A DNA stretch of 64,000 bases from Phaseolus vulgaris (Eukaryota; Streptophyta; Magnoliopsida; Fabales; Fabaceae). A model generated the notes under the pieces. The model ran no database searches, was not told where the DNA came from, and saw only the letters and a list, made by a program, of their open reading frames with translations. The translations under genes were made by a program, and so were the position numbers. How positions within the stretch are numbered: the first letter of the stretch is position 1; every line of letters starts with the position of its first letter. The stretch spans positions 7,608,013 to 7,672,012 of the forward strand of contig NC_023749.2 in assembly GCF_000499845.2 (NCBI RefSeq), read 5' to 3'. Shown piece after piece: positions 24,120 to 34,560 of the stretch.

Positions 24120-25030
24120 GTTCATGGTTTTGTGGTAGTTCGTTTCTTTTAAACGCAAGGGGAGTGGAGTTCTATTCTGCCTCTACAATTTCTGCTATGA
24201 ATAATTTGAAACAGCAGGGATTGAGGTTTCGCTTTCTTGGTGGTACGGTAGTGGCTTTTTTTGATGATGTTTCTTTGCTTCCTTAAAGCTACAACAGGCA
24301 GCAAAGGGTGTGGTTTTTAAGTAGTGAATGGCAAAGAGGATCTACAGGTAGGGGTTTTTTCTCTGGGCCCTGGTATGTTTTTTTCCGGTCTTATGCATGG
24401 CACACAACAAATGCTATAATGGTTTCTGTTGTGGGAGGGCCTGGAGGTGTGCAGATGGTTATGTGGGGCATTGGATAAATGGGAGGTGTTGTCTTACGGC
24501 TCAGGCTCAAACAATAGGAAGCAAGTGTTATAGCTAGTACTTAATGGGGTGGTTTTTTGTTTTCAGCTGCTTTTTTAAGCATTGGACTTCTCTCTTGGCA
24601 GATTTCTCTCCTTGGTGGATGATTAATCCTTATGAGGAAATGTTGAGTAAGTTTGGTAAGGGTTGGTGGCAGGAGTAGTATCTGTAGTGGTTATATCTAG
24701 CTACACTTATGGGAAGTTTATTCTCTTTTTTGTGGTGATAATTTTTTAGCATGCTGGTTTTTACAAGAAAAAGCCTTGATCAGGGAAATAAAAGTGCTTA
24801 GCACACAATCACCCTGTGCCTGCTGTCAAAAACGTTGTGTGCAGGTTTTTTCTGCATAATTTTAGCAGCAACCTTGGTAACTCTTTTTCTCTTTTTGCCT
24901 GTGTTTTGGTTGTCTCTGACTTTTTTTCTTTTTTTTTTAAAGTTGGTTCTTGTATTTGTATTAGGGTGAGAGATCGGAAGGGTTTTAATTTATTTTATTT
25001 TTTCTGATAAAAAAAATAAAAAAAATAACA
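24120..25030 (+). mobile_element. Probable LINE-type retroposon 3' region
   Basis: A GC-richer island of about 0.85 kb in very AT-rich DNA, with no open frame. It ends in a TTTTTTCTGATAAAAAAAATAAAAAA tail; the CTGATAAAAAA ending also appears, in reverse complement, near 44525 and 48600. This suggests 5'-truncated LINE insertions. The upstream border is approximate and no target duplication was found. Confidence 0.4.
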
Positions 25031-25181
25031 CATATATAATTTTAGAATATTTTAAAATTTTCTTTTAAAAAAATATTATCAGTAATTTTAAGAATTATTT
25101 TTTAAAAATATTATAAGTAAGTAATGATAATTGAATCGATAAGTAAATAAAATTATGTATTATTTATTGATTTTACATATA

Positions 25182-25212
<31 letters not shown>

Positions 25213-25474
25213 CTATCAATAATAATAATAATAATAATTAATAATATTTTTTTTTATTAATAATATAACTATTTATGCTTCTTATTAAAAAGTAAAATAA
25301 TTTGAATGAAAGATTTTATAAATACTTCAATTTTTATACACAAATTCAAAGTTCAAACTGAGAAAATCTCAAAATACCTACAAAACATACCAAAAGTGAG
25401 TTTAAACTAACTAAAATTACAAGTACCATTACATTGGTTGCATTATTTGTTATTAACATTATTATTAGTATTAA

Positions 25475-26960
25475 AAAATAATAATTATCAAATTATATGT
25501 AATATTGTACAATATTATACTCAATTATATGTAATTAATTTAATAATGATAGAATCCCATTATTAGTGGATCTAGTCTTCCTACACTTTTTTTTATATAT
25601 TTCGTATACATGAAAGTGATGTAAATACACAAAAGAGAATAAAAACATCTTTTTTTTTTCTTTTTTCCATCTTCTTACACAATTTTCTTATATGGTATCA
25701 GAGCACCGATCTTGGTGCTTTGACAACCTCTCTATTTTTATCCGCTAAATAAGATATCATGTTTGACAAAGAAGACACTAGTAACGTCCGATAGAAACCT
25801 CGTATAAGGCTTCACTGTCGAGCAAATTCAACAATTGACAAATGTTATTTACTCGCTTAACAATAACGGTAAAAGTGACATGTTTGTTAGCTCTGCCGCT
25901 CTACTTGTCCATAACTCATCTATTAATTCTGCTTTTACGAAACCATGGATTTTGGATAGTAGAGCAACCAATCATAATGCATCCGATTCACAAATTTCCA
26001 CACACACTTCATTATCATTTATTCCAAAGGTAAATCTGCCCATAGGCTCAACTGCGTCCATCTCATCTACAGGCACAATTGAATTCAATGACAATATCAC
26101 TCTCAAAGATGTTCTTTGCGTTCCTTCTTTTAATCTAAATCTCATGTCTATGTCTGTTAGTAAGATAATCAGATCACTAAATTATTGTGTCGTCTCTTTT
26201 ACACATGGTTGCGTTTCACAGGATTTGGCTACGGGATGATGATTGGCTCGGGTAAACAACACACAGGCTTATACTACATGTCCCTCTTTCAAACTAAGCC
26301 CACGCATCTCAAATTTTGACCAATCCTGATTTATGACACAAGCGACTTAGACGTCCTTCATAATAATTGTAGTATTTGTCCCAAAGCTAAACAAACAAAG
26401 CTACCATTTTCTTTAAGCACAATAAAATCTCATTCTCCATTTAATCTATTGCATTGTGACATTTAGGGTCCTCATAAAACCCCAACTCATTTTGGAAATC
26501 GTTTTTTTCTCACTATAATTGATGACTATACTACATGTACTTGGGTATTTCTTATGACTCACAAGTCTGAAACCCAACATTTATTAGAATCATTCATTAG
26601 TTTTGCACAAAATCAATTTCAAGCATCTATTAAAACCATCTACATTGACAACGACGGATTGAAATTTATTTCAATGCGTAATTTTTTTTCTCAAAAAGGG
26701 TATTGAATGTCAACGCACTTGTGTCTACACTCCTCAACAAAATGGAGTAGTAGAACGCAAACATACACAAATTTTCAACATAGCACGAGTCCTCCTATTT
26801 CAGTCTCATTTACGATTAGAATTTTGGAGACAATGCGTTTTAACCGCCACTTATATAATTAATCGTTTGCCATAACCTTTACTAAAAAATAAATCACCTT
26901 TTGAGATGCTATATAATCGTCCACCTTCACTTTCTCACCTAAAGAAATTGCAAGTAGATA
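25475..26960 (+). pseudogene. Truncated Ty1/Copia element: LTR, primer-binding site, protease and integrase relics
   Basis: An LTR-like stretch (about 25475-25680) is followed at about 25693 by TGGTATCAGAGC, the initiator-tRNA-Met primer-binding site of Copia elements. The frame at 25835-26239 contains W-I-L-D-S, the Copia protease active-site region, with the usual D-S-G changed to D-S-R. Downstream pieces in shifting frames give the integrase: L-L-H-C-D-I near 26450, I-D-D-Y-T near 26520, Y-I-D-N-D-G near 26645 and T-P-Q-Q-N-G-V-V-E-R-K near 26735. Stops and frameshifts are numerous. Reverse transcriptase is missing; the sequence breaks off near 26960 into the ART-like fragment. Confidence 0.8.
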
Positions 26961-27010
26961 ATATTACGAAGACACCGGGCAAATAACAATTTTTTTACTT
27001 TACAACACAA
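26938..27010 (+). pseudogene. ART-like gene fragment, C-terminal tip (copy a)
   Basis: CTAAAG-AATTG-AGTAGATA-T-TTACGAAGACAC matches the end of the longer copies (compare 33667-33720). It is joined on its left to the broken Copia integrase and on its right to a Copia 3'-end/LTR block. Too short to code. Confidence 0.55.
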
Positions 27011-27129
27011 GTTAGGGGTTCATGATCTTCACCTACCAACTTGATGGGTGGTATATAAGAAAATAATAATTATCATATTATACGCAATTATATGCAATTA
27101 ATTTAATAATGATAGAATCTCATGATTAG

Positions 27130-27345
27130 TGGATGCGTACCATGATAGTTCTTCCATCTAGCACTAAAATACAATACTACAAATATGAAATCCATGCCCC
27201 GAATGACATTTCAGCTGATGATACTTTTGGAAAAGAGTATAAATATAAGAAATAAGAAAAAGTATGTTTCCCTAAAGGAATTTTGAGCAAATATTTTTAC
27301 GAAAGCACTATACAAAGAACCGTTTTTGACGCTACGACACAAGTT
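27130..27345 (+). pseudogene. ART-like gene fragment, C-terminal half (copy b)
   Basis: Starts abruptly after LTR-derived GATTAGTGGAT and reads through Y-Y-K-Y-E-I-H-A and F-P-K-G-I-L-S-K-Y-F-Y, ending at the common junction with the Copia 3' end. It has a stop inside the segment that corresponds to the Q-E-E-V motif of copy d. See copy d for the family argument. Confidence 0.5.
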
Positions 27346-27537
27346 ATGGTTCATGATCTTCACCTACCAACTTGAGGGGTATTAAAGAAATAATAATTAT
27401 CATATTATACGTAATTATTGTACGCAATTATATGCAATTAATTTAATAATGATAGAATCTCATGATTAGTGGACCTAATTAGCTTGTAATTTATATGCAA
27501 TATTGTTTAATGATTTGTTTGTAATGATCTTTTGTAG

Positions 27538-27700
27538 GATTAGTTAAAAAATGTCAATCTGTTCAGAAAAGGACGAAGCAAAAGGATGTATATCACAATT
27601 TTCAAGTGCCTATGAGTGATAAAAATTTGAAAACAGCGAAAAAATTGTGTAAAAAACAAACAAGGATAACAACGAAGATTAGGGAAAAGAGTTTAGAGTT
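27538..27700 (+). pseudogene. ART-like gene fragment, N-terminal part (copy c)
   Basis: Begins after the acceptor-like TCTTTTGTAG with GATTAGTTAAAAAATGTC, shared with copies d, f and g, and reads V-P-M-S-D-K-N-L-K-T-A-K-K. It is cut short near 27700 where LTR sequence resumes. Confidence 0.5.
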
Positions 27701-27811
27701 ATATGCAATTAATTTAATAATAGAATCTCATGATTAGTGGATACCTACCTAATTAGCTTATAATTTATATGCAATATTGTTTAATGATTTTTTTGTAATG
27801 ATATTTTGCAG

Positions 27812-28385
27812 AATTAGTTAAAAAATGTCAATCTGTTCAGAAAAGATGAAGCAAAGGATGTATATCACAATTTCAAGTGCCTCTGAGTGATAAAAGTTTG
27901 AAACCAGCGAAAAACATGTGAAAAAAAAATCAAGGATAACAACAAATAGGAGGGAAAAAAGTTTAGAGTTTGCTATAAGAAATATGGTATAAATGAGAAG
28001 GTGTATCGTTTGACACTAGAGATTATAGAGACATTTTCAGAGATGGATTCAAGGCTTGGCGAAAAGGAAGTACGCAAAATTCTGACTATTATAACTTGTC
28101 AAAATTAATTAATAGTACAAGTCAGCCTCTGGATTACAATTGGTGCCGATCTAAATCAAACGTACAAGCGGTAATAAATATTGGAAACCAACACCTCCCA
28201 TGACAGTTCTACCATCTAGGACTCAAATACGGTATATGAAATTCATGCCTTGGACGACATTTGAGCTTATGATATTTTTGGAAAAGATTATAAATATAAG
28301 AAGCAAGAAGAAGTATGCTTCCCTAAAGGAATTATGAGCAATATTTTTACGAAGACACTGGAAAAGGAACAGTTTTTGACCCTAG
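27812..28385 (+). pseudogene. ART-like gene fragment, longest copy (copy d)
   Basis: Covers both halves in broken frames. The N-terminal part (27960-28140) has K-Y-G-I-N-E-K-V-Y-R followed by D-Y-R-D-I-F. The C-terminal part has K-Y-K-K-Q-E-E-V-C-F-P-K-G-I (28292-28333). In cholera-toxin/enterotoxin-A and pertussis-S1 type ADP-ribosyltransferases, a beta-strand (V/L)YR-x-D-x-R carries the NAD-binding Arg, and an (E/Q)-x-E-V motif followed by G-G-I carries the catalytic Glu. The spacing and order here fit that pattern, with Q-E-E in the second motif. Such enzymes transfer ADP-ribose to target proteins or nucleic acid. Frameshifts, stops and missing parts mean it is not functional. The family call is a by-eye inference; the gene of origin is unknown. 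Confidence 0.5.
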
Positions 28386-28601
28386 AAAGTGGCGCCAATC
28401 CTAAGTCATGAGGAAGGTGTGACTTCCTCTCTCTCACTTTGGCACCTCCCTATTATTTCTACATCTCTCTACTAAACGCACACCCCCTAAGACTCCTATA
28501 CTAAAGACCTAAAGATGCTTTGACAAAAGAGGTTTTTTATGTTTCCCTCTAAGCACCTTCAAACAAAGAAATTACAAAAAGAAAAAACAAACGTCCATTA
28601 G
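28386..28601. repeat. Foreign insertion between ART-like copy d and the Copia 3' end
   Basis: A 216-bp pyrimidine-rich stretch beginning GTGGCGCCAATCCTAAG interrupts the junction that is continuous in the other copies. It is not found elsewhere in the window; probably a fragment of another element. Confidence 0.5.
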
Positions 28602-28705
28602 CTGGTTCATGATCTTCACCTACCAACTTGAGGGGTATTAAGGAAATAAATATTATCATATTATACGCAATTATTGTATGCAATATTATACACAATTATA
28701 TGCAA

Positions 28706-28793
28706 TTAAACGTACAAGCTGTAATAAATATTGGAAACCAACTCCTCCGATGACAGTTCTTCCATCTAGGACTCAAATACAGTATATGAAATC
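28706..28793 (+). pseudogene. ART-like gene fragment, left part of copy e
   Basis: AACGTACAAG-TGTAATAAATATTGG through TTCCATCTAGGACTCAAATAC matches copies b, d and f. The preceding LTR is joined here without the N-terminal half, indicating a deletion. The copy is then interrupted by the 4.8-kb Copia element and resumes at 33589. Confidence 0.55.
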
Positions 28794-29109
28794 TGTTGAT
28801 TTTGGCTTAATTCCAAGTCCCACATCGGTGGGTTCATTGTGGGAAGGAGGTTTGAGGGTTATAAATTAACCTTTCCTCCTTCACTTTTAAATATCCCAAT
28901 TTGTAATATCTTCTCCCATAATAATAAAAGTGGGTTGTTTCAGCTGTGCTCGGAGATTAGGCTAAATTGGCCGAACTCCGTTAACAATTTTCTGGTGTGT
29001 TTTTCCTCTTTATCTATTTTATTATTCCGATCTGTTTATTTAATATTATTTGTCGGGTAACTCTATTAGGGTTCTGTTTTAGTGGGAAAATTACCTGTTT
29101 TTTCCAACA
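28794..29109 (+). repeat. 5' LTR of the Copia element
   Basis: TG...CA ends, 316 bp. It contains CCTTTCCTCCTTCACT and a TTATAAATTAACC TATA-like stretch near 28860, followed at once by the tRNA-Met primer-binding site. Confidence 0.93.
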
Positions 29110-29189
29110 AGTGGTATCAAGAGCCGAAGGTTCGCCCTTGGGTTGTTTTAAATTATTTGTAATATTGAATATTATATTTTGAGTTTGTA

Positions 29190-32100
29190 ATGGCAAATCA
29201 AGAAGAAGAAGCGAAGGATGTATCCAGAGTGTCGGGCTCCTCGTCATCATGGTCGAGGTTCCCGGTGTCCACTTTGAAATTGGCGGTGGAAATATTTGAT
29301 GGGACTGGCCATTTTGGTATGTGGCAAGGAGAGGTCTTGGACTCTTTTTTTCAGCGGGGTCTTGATATTGCTATTGAAGAAGAGAAACCAGAAGAGGTAG
29401 AGGAGAAAGACTCTAGCATCATCAACCGGTTGGCATGTAGAACTATTCGATCCTGCCTGTTTAGAGAGCAAAAGTATGCTGTAAAAAATGAGACTTCTGC
29501 ACACAAACTGTGGAAGGCATTGGAGGATAAGTTTCTGAAGGAGAGTGGTCAGAACAAGCTCCTGATGAAGAAAAGGTTATTCCGATTTGACTACCAACAA
29601 GGTACTACTATGAATGCACACATCACTATGTTTAATCAATTAGTAGTAGACTTGTTGAATTTAGATGTGAAGTTTGAGGATGAAGATTTGGCTTTGATGT
29701 TGTTATCATCTCTTCCTAATGAATTTGAACATTTGGAGACTACGCTCCTTCACGGGAAGGAGAATGTGTCATTAGATGTTGTTTGTTCTGCTTTATATAG
29801 TCATGAATTGAGAAAGCGGGATAAGATGAAAACCAAATCAACGACGTCAGAAAACGCATTGGTGGCAAGAGGTCATCAGCAAAGCCAAACAAAGGAGTGA
29901 AGAGGGAGGTCTAAGTCTAAAGATCGAGTCGTTGCTAAAGATGGGTGTGCTTTCTGTCTTGAGAAAGGACACTGGAAGAAAGACTGTCCAAAACTGCAGA
30001 AGAAAGGGAAGGCTCCGCAAGATGCAAATGTTGCAGAATGCAAAAGTGATGTTGAATCAGATATCTCTTTAATTATCTCGCTTTCAGCATCATCGTATCC
30101 AAATGAGTGGATATTGGATTCAGGTTGTACTTATCATATGTGTCCCATTCGAGAATGGTTCTTTGAATTTCAAGAACTTGATGGCGAGGTTGTTTATATG
30201 GGTAATGATAATCCATGTAAGACAACTGGGATAGGTTCAATCAAGCTGCGGAATCATGATGGATCCACCAGAATTTTGCGGGATGTACGGTACGTGCCAA
30301 AGTTGAAGAAGAATCTCATCTCATTAGGGGCTTTAGAATCTAAAGGCCTAGTTGTGACGATGCGAGATGGAATTCTTAAAGAAACTTCAAGAGCACTGGT
30401 GATGTTGAAAGGCGTGAGGAAGAACAATCTGTATTACTATCAAGGTAGTACAGTGGTGGGGATAGTAGCGGCATCAACTTCTGGCACTAAGAAGGATGAC
30501 GAGGCAACGAAGTTGTGGCATATGAGGTTGGGACATGCTGGAGAGAAATCCTTGCAAACTCTTACCAAGCAGGGATTGTTGAAAGGTACGAAGGCTTGCA
30601 AACTTGAATTTTGTGAGCATTGTGTTCTGGGAAAACAACGAAGAGTGAAGTTTGGCACTGCAATTCACAATACCAAGGGTATTCTGGATTATGTGCATTC
30701 AGATGTGTGGGGACCTGCCAAGACTCCGTTAATCGGAGGTAGACATTATTTTGTCACTTTTGTGGATGATTTTTCCAGGAGAGTTTGGGTGTTTACTATG
30801 AAGAACAAAAATGACGTGCTTGAAATTTTCCTTAAGTGGAAAGCTCAAGTTGAAAACCAGACAGGAAAGAAGATTAAGGTTCTCCGAACCGACAATGGAG
30901 GAGAATACAAGAGGGATTCGTTCCTGAAGGTATGTCAAGATTGTGGCATAGTTCGACACTCCACTGTTAGAAAAACACCACAACAGAATGGGGGTGTCGG
31001 AGCGTATGAACAAGACACTTGTGGAGAAAGTTCGTTGTATGTTGTCTAATGCTGAGTTAGGCAAAGAGTTTTGTGTTGAGGCTGTGACATACGCTCAACA
31101 TCTCGTCAATCGTTTGCCATCATCTGCTTGCAACTGATTATGATTCTTTGCATGTTTTTGGTTCTATTGCATATTATCATGTGATTGAATCAAAGTTGGA
31201 TCCACGGGCAAAGAAGGCTCTTTTCATGGGCTTTAGTCCTGAAGTGAAGGGATACCGTTTGTCGTGTCTAGAGGCAAAGAAGACGATTATCAGTAGGGAT
31301 GTTGCCTTTGATGAATCTGTCATGTTAAAGAAGGTAAATCCAGAAGGAGTTGATAGTACTCCGCAACAGGTGGAGTGTGCCCGGAAGCAGGTGAAGTTTG
31401 AGCAGACAGTGGTGATCCCAACACAAAATACCACAAGTGACTCTCCTGTGGCAGCAGAAGAGTCAGATGAGGAAGAGGTTCCTACCCAAGAATCTCAACA
31501 ACAATCAGCGCCAATTGCAGTTAGAAGACAGAGACGAGATATTCAGAAGCCTGCTCGTTTCATGGATATGGTTGCCTATGCACTTCCAGTTTTGATGACA
31601 TTCCATCCACTTACCCAGAAGCCATTCTGATCTCAGAGAGTGGTAATTGGGCAGGTGTGATGGAAAAGGAGATGCAGTCTTTGAAGAAGAACAAGACGTG
31701 GAAGCTGGCACAATTACCAAAAGGTAAGAAGGCAATTGGGTGCAATTGGGTGCAAAAGGATTTCCTAATAAAGAAGATGTTTGCTACAAGGCAAGGTTGG
31801 TTGCTAAAGGCTTCGCTAAGAGGGAGGGAATTGATTATAATGAGGTATTTTCTCCAGTTGTTAAACATTCCTTCATTCGAATTTTGTTGGCCTTGGTAGC
31901 ACAGTTGAATTTGGAGCTAGCTCAACTTGATGTAAAGACCGCGTTCCTACACGGTGATTTGAAGGGGGAAATCTAAATGACTCAACCAGAAGGATACAAG
32001 GTTGCTGGTCAAGAAGATTGGGTTTGTAAACTTAGCAAATCGTTGTACGTACTGAAACAATCTCCGAGATAGTGATACAAACGATTTAATAAGTTCATGA

Positions 32101-33162
32101 AGGATCAGAAGTACAAGAGAAGCAAATATGATCACTGTGTATTTGCGCAAACTTGAAGATGGTTCCTACATTTACTTACTCTTATATGTTGATGATATGC
32201 TGATTGCAGCAAAGAGCCAAGTTAAGATTGACGGGTTAAAGGCTCAGTTGAGTAAAGAGTTCGAGATGAAGGATTTGGGGGAAGCCAAGAAGATTCTCGG
32301 CATGGAGATAAATAGGGACAGAGAGAGAGGAAAACTTTGGCTGTCACAGAAGCAGTATTTGCAGAAGGTACTACAACGTTTTGGTATACACAAAGAAACA
32401 AAACCTGTAAGTACCCCACTTGCTCCTCATTTAAAATTGAGTAGTCGTTTATCTCTGACAACTGATGAAGAACGAGAATACATGGCGAAAGTCTCATATG
32501 CAAATGCAGTTGGAAGCTTGATGTATGCAATGGTGTGTACAAGACCAGATATTTCACAGGTTGTGAGTGTTGTTAGCAGGTACATGCATGATCCGGGCAA
32601 GGGTCATTGGCAAGCTGTGAGATGGATTCTACGATACCTCCAAAATACCTTAGATGTTAGATTGGCATTTGAGCAAGATGAATCACTTGGTCAATGCATA
32701 GTTGGATATTGTGATTCTGATTATGCAGGTGATTTGGATAAGCGATGGTCTACAACTGGCTATTTATTCACTTTAGAAAAAGCGCCAATTAATTGGAAGT
32801 CTACCTTGTAGTCTACAGTGGCTTTGTCTACGACAGAGGCAGAGTATGTGGCGATTACAGAGGCTGTGAAGGAAGTAATTTGGCTTCATGGGTTGCTTAA
32901 AGATTTGGAAGTTGGTCAGAAAACACTTGAGTTATATTCTGACAGTCAAAGTGTTATTCATTTAGCAAAGAATCAAGTCTTTCATGCACGGACGAAGCAC
33001 ATTGATGTTCGTTATCACTTTGTGCGTGAGATTCTCGAAGAAGAGGAGATTGTTCTCCAGAAGATTCACACTACGGAGAATCCTGCAGATATGCTCACCA
33101 AGGTGGTTACAACGGCCAAGTTTGAACATTGTTTAGACTTGGTTAATATCTTGCACATTTGA
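29190..33162 (+). pseudogene. Copia gag-pol polyprotein (TNT1-like), disrupted
   Basis: Gag (29190-29900, 236 codons) ends at an in-frame TGA; the same frame continues into a CCHC zinc knuckle (C-A-F-C-L-E-K-G-H-W-K-K-D-C, about 29946-29990). The protease has W-I-L-D-S-G-C-T-Y-H near 30110. The integrase has W-H-M-R-L-G-H (30516), H-S-D-V-W-G (30697), V-D-D-F-S and R-T-D-N-G-G-E-Y (30887), then a frameshift near 30995 within Q-Q-N-G. A short deletion and stops lie near 31130, and there is a frameshift near 31585. The reverse transcriptase has D-V-K-T-A-F-L-H-G-D (31931) and Y-V-D-D-M (32185), with stops near 31974, 32070 and 32809. The RNase H has S-T-T-E-A-E-Y (32827) and ends with a normal stop at 33162. 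All domains are present, but at least seven lesions make it non-functional. Confidence 0.93.
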
Positions 33163-33269
33163 AGTTGGCGCCCGAAGGCGCAAATTTGAAGCAGTACAAA
33201 GTTTGTTTTTGTTATGTTTTGAGAAGATTTGTATTAGGTGAGAGTTGAAATTAAGCCAAGGTGGAGATT

Positions 33270-33588
33270 TGTTGATTTTGGCTTAATCCCAAGTCCCACA
33301 TCAGTGGGTTCATTATTTGGGAAGGAGGTTTGAGGGTTATAAATTAACCTTTCGTCCTTCACTGTTAAATATCCCAATTTGTAATATCTTCTCTCATAAT
33401 AATAAAAGTGGGTTGTTTCAGCTGTGCTAAGAGATTAGGCTAAATTGGCCGAACTCCGTTAACAATTTTCTGGTGTGTTTTTCCTCTTTATCTCTTTTAT
33501 TATTCCGTTCTGTTTATTCAATATTATTTTTCGGGTAGCTCTATAAGGGGTTTTGTTTTAGTGGGAATATTACCCGTTTTTTCCAACA
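33270..33588 (+). repeat. 3' LTR of the Copia element
   Basis: 319 bp, pairs with 28794-29109 with a handful of substitutions and short indels. Confidence 0.93.
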
Positions 33589-33742
33589 TGCCTTGGACGG
33601 CATTTGACCTGATGATATTTTTGGAAAATATTATAAATATAAGAAGCAAGAAGAAGTATGCTTCCCTAAAGGAATTGTGAGTAGATATTTCTACGAAGAC
33701 ACTGGAAAAGGAACAATTTTTTACGCTAGGACACAAGTTGAC
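33589..33742 (+). pseudogene. ART-like gene fragment, right part of copy e
   Basis: Continues copy e after the Copia insertion: K-K-Q-E-E-V-C-F-P-K-G-I at about 33645-33680 and Y-F-Y-E-D-T-G-K-G-T, then the common junction to the Copia 3'-end/LTR block at 33743. The left part is at 28706-28793. Confidence 0.55.
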
Positions 33743-33954
33743 GGTTCATGATCTTCACCTACCAACTTGAGGGGTATTAAGGAAATAAATATTATCATAT
33801 TATATGCAATTATTGTATGCAATATTATACGCAATTATATGCAATTAATTTAATAATGATAGAATCTCATGATTAGTGGATACCTACCTAATTAGCTTGT
33901 AATTTATATGCAATATTGTTTAATGATTTTTTTTTGTAATCATCTTTTGCAGGA

Positions 33955-34395
33955 TTAGTTAAAAAATGTCAATATGTTCAGAAAGGATGAAGCAAAAGGA
34001 TATATATCACAATTTCAAGTGCCTATGAGCGATAAAAATTTGAAAACAGCGAAAATATGGTGTAAAAAAATCAAGGATAACAACGAAGATGAGGGAAAAG
34101 AGTTTAGACTTCGCTATAGGAAATATGGTATTAATGAGAAGGTGTATCGTTTTGACAAAAGACATTATAGAGAAATTTTCAAAGATGAATTCAAGACTTG
34201 GCCAAAAGGAAGTACACCAAATTCTGACCATTATAACTCTTCAAAATTTATTAATAGTAGAGGTCAACCTCTGAATTACAACCAGTGCCCATCTAAATCA
34301 AGCGTACAAATAAATATTGGAAACAAAATCCTCCCATGACAGTTCTTCCATCTAGGACTCAAATACGGTACTACAAATATGAAATTCATGCCCCG
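33955..34395 (+). pseudogene. ART-like gene fragment, N-terminal half (copy f)
   Basis: Follows an acceptor-like TTTTGCAG. A 121-codon open stretch (33974-34339) has K-Y-G-I-N-E-K, V-Y-R-F-D (34142-34156) and R-E-I-F-K-D-E-F, the candidate NAD-binding Arg strand and following helix. The frame shifts just after its start relative to the upstream K-K-C-Q segment, and it stops before the C-terminal half. It is joined near 34395 to another N-terminal copy. Confidence 0.5.
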
Positions 34396-34560
34396 TGGAT
34401 ATTTGTAGGATTAGTTAAAAAATGTCAATATGTTCAAAAAAGATGAAGCAAAAGGATGTATATCACAATTTTCAAGTGCTATGAGTGATAAAAATTTGAA
34501 AACAGCGAAAAAATTGTGAAAACAAAATCAAGGATAAGAACGAAGAGACAATATTACTAT
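34396..34560 (+). pseudogene. ART-like gene fragment, N-terminal tip (copy g)
   Basis: GGATTAGTTAAAAAATGTCAATATGTTC recurs here and runs to GATAAGAACGAAGAG before similarity is lost. It has no LTR block in front of it, unlike copies c, d and f. Confidence 0.5.

Larger units (their letters stand above)
28794..33588 (+). mobile_element. Ty1/Copia retrotransposon with both LTRs, inactivated
   Basis: LTRs at 28794-29109 (316 bp) and 33270-33588 (319 bp) are nearly identical by eye. Both start TGTTGATTTTGGCTTAAT and end TTTTTTCCAACA. The primer-binding site GTGGTATCAAGAGCC directly follows the left LTR, and a polypurine tract (AAGGTGGAGAT) precedes the right one. The interior runs gag, zinc knuckle, protease, integrase, reverse transcriptase, RNase H, the Copia order. 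It is inserted into ART-like copy e. The flanks (GAAATC on the left, TGCCTT on the right) show no target duplication. The similar LTRs suggest a fairly recent insertion, yet the coding region has several stops and frameshifts. Confidence 0.93.
25440..34560 (+). repeat. Composite array: Copia 3'-end/LTR blocks alternating with ART-like gene fragments
   Basis: Across about 9 kb (4.8 kb of it a later Copia insertion) two blocks alternate. Block 1 is TTCATGATCTTCACCTACC, AACTTGAGGGG and then an AT-rich LTR-like stretch with ATAATGATAGAATCTCATGA. It is found at about 27011-27130, 27340-27535, 27700-27810, 28602-28705 and 33743-33955, and in part at 25475-25580. Its first bases can be read as the end of a Copia pol protein (K-L-G-V-H-D-L-H-L-P-T-stop) followed by a polypurine tract and the LTR. 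Block 2 is an unrelated gene fragment beginning just after an intron-like TTTTGCAG acceptor. The block 2/block 1 junction looks the same in every copy that retains it, so the chimera formed once and was then multiplied. Confidence 0.7.

Noticed and set aside
24120..25030. Possible protein gene in the GC-richer island
   Set aside because: All frames are interrupted, and the A-rich end suggests a retroposon 3' region instead.
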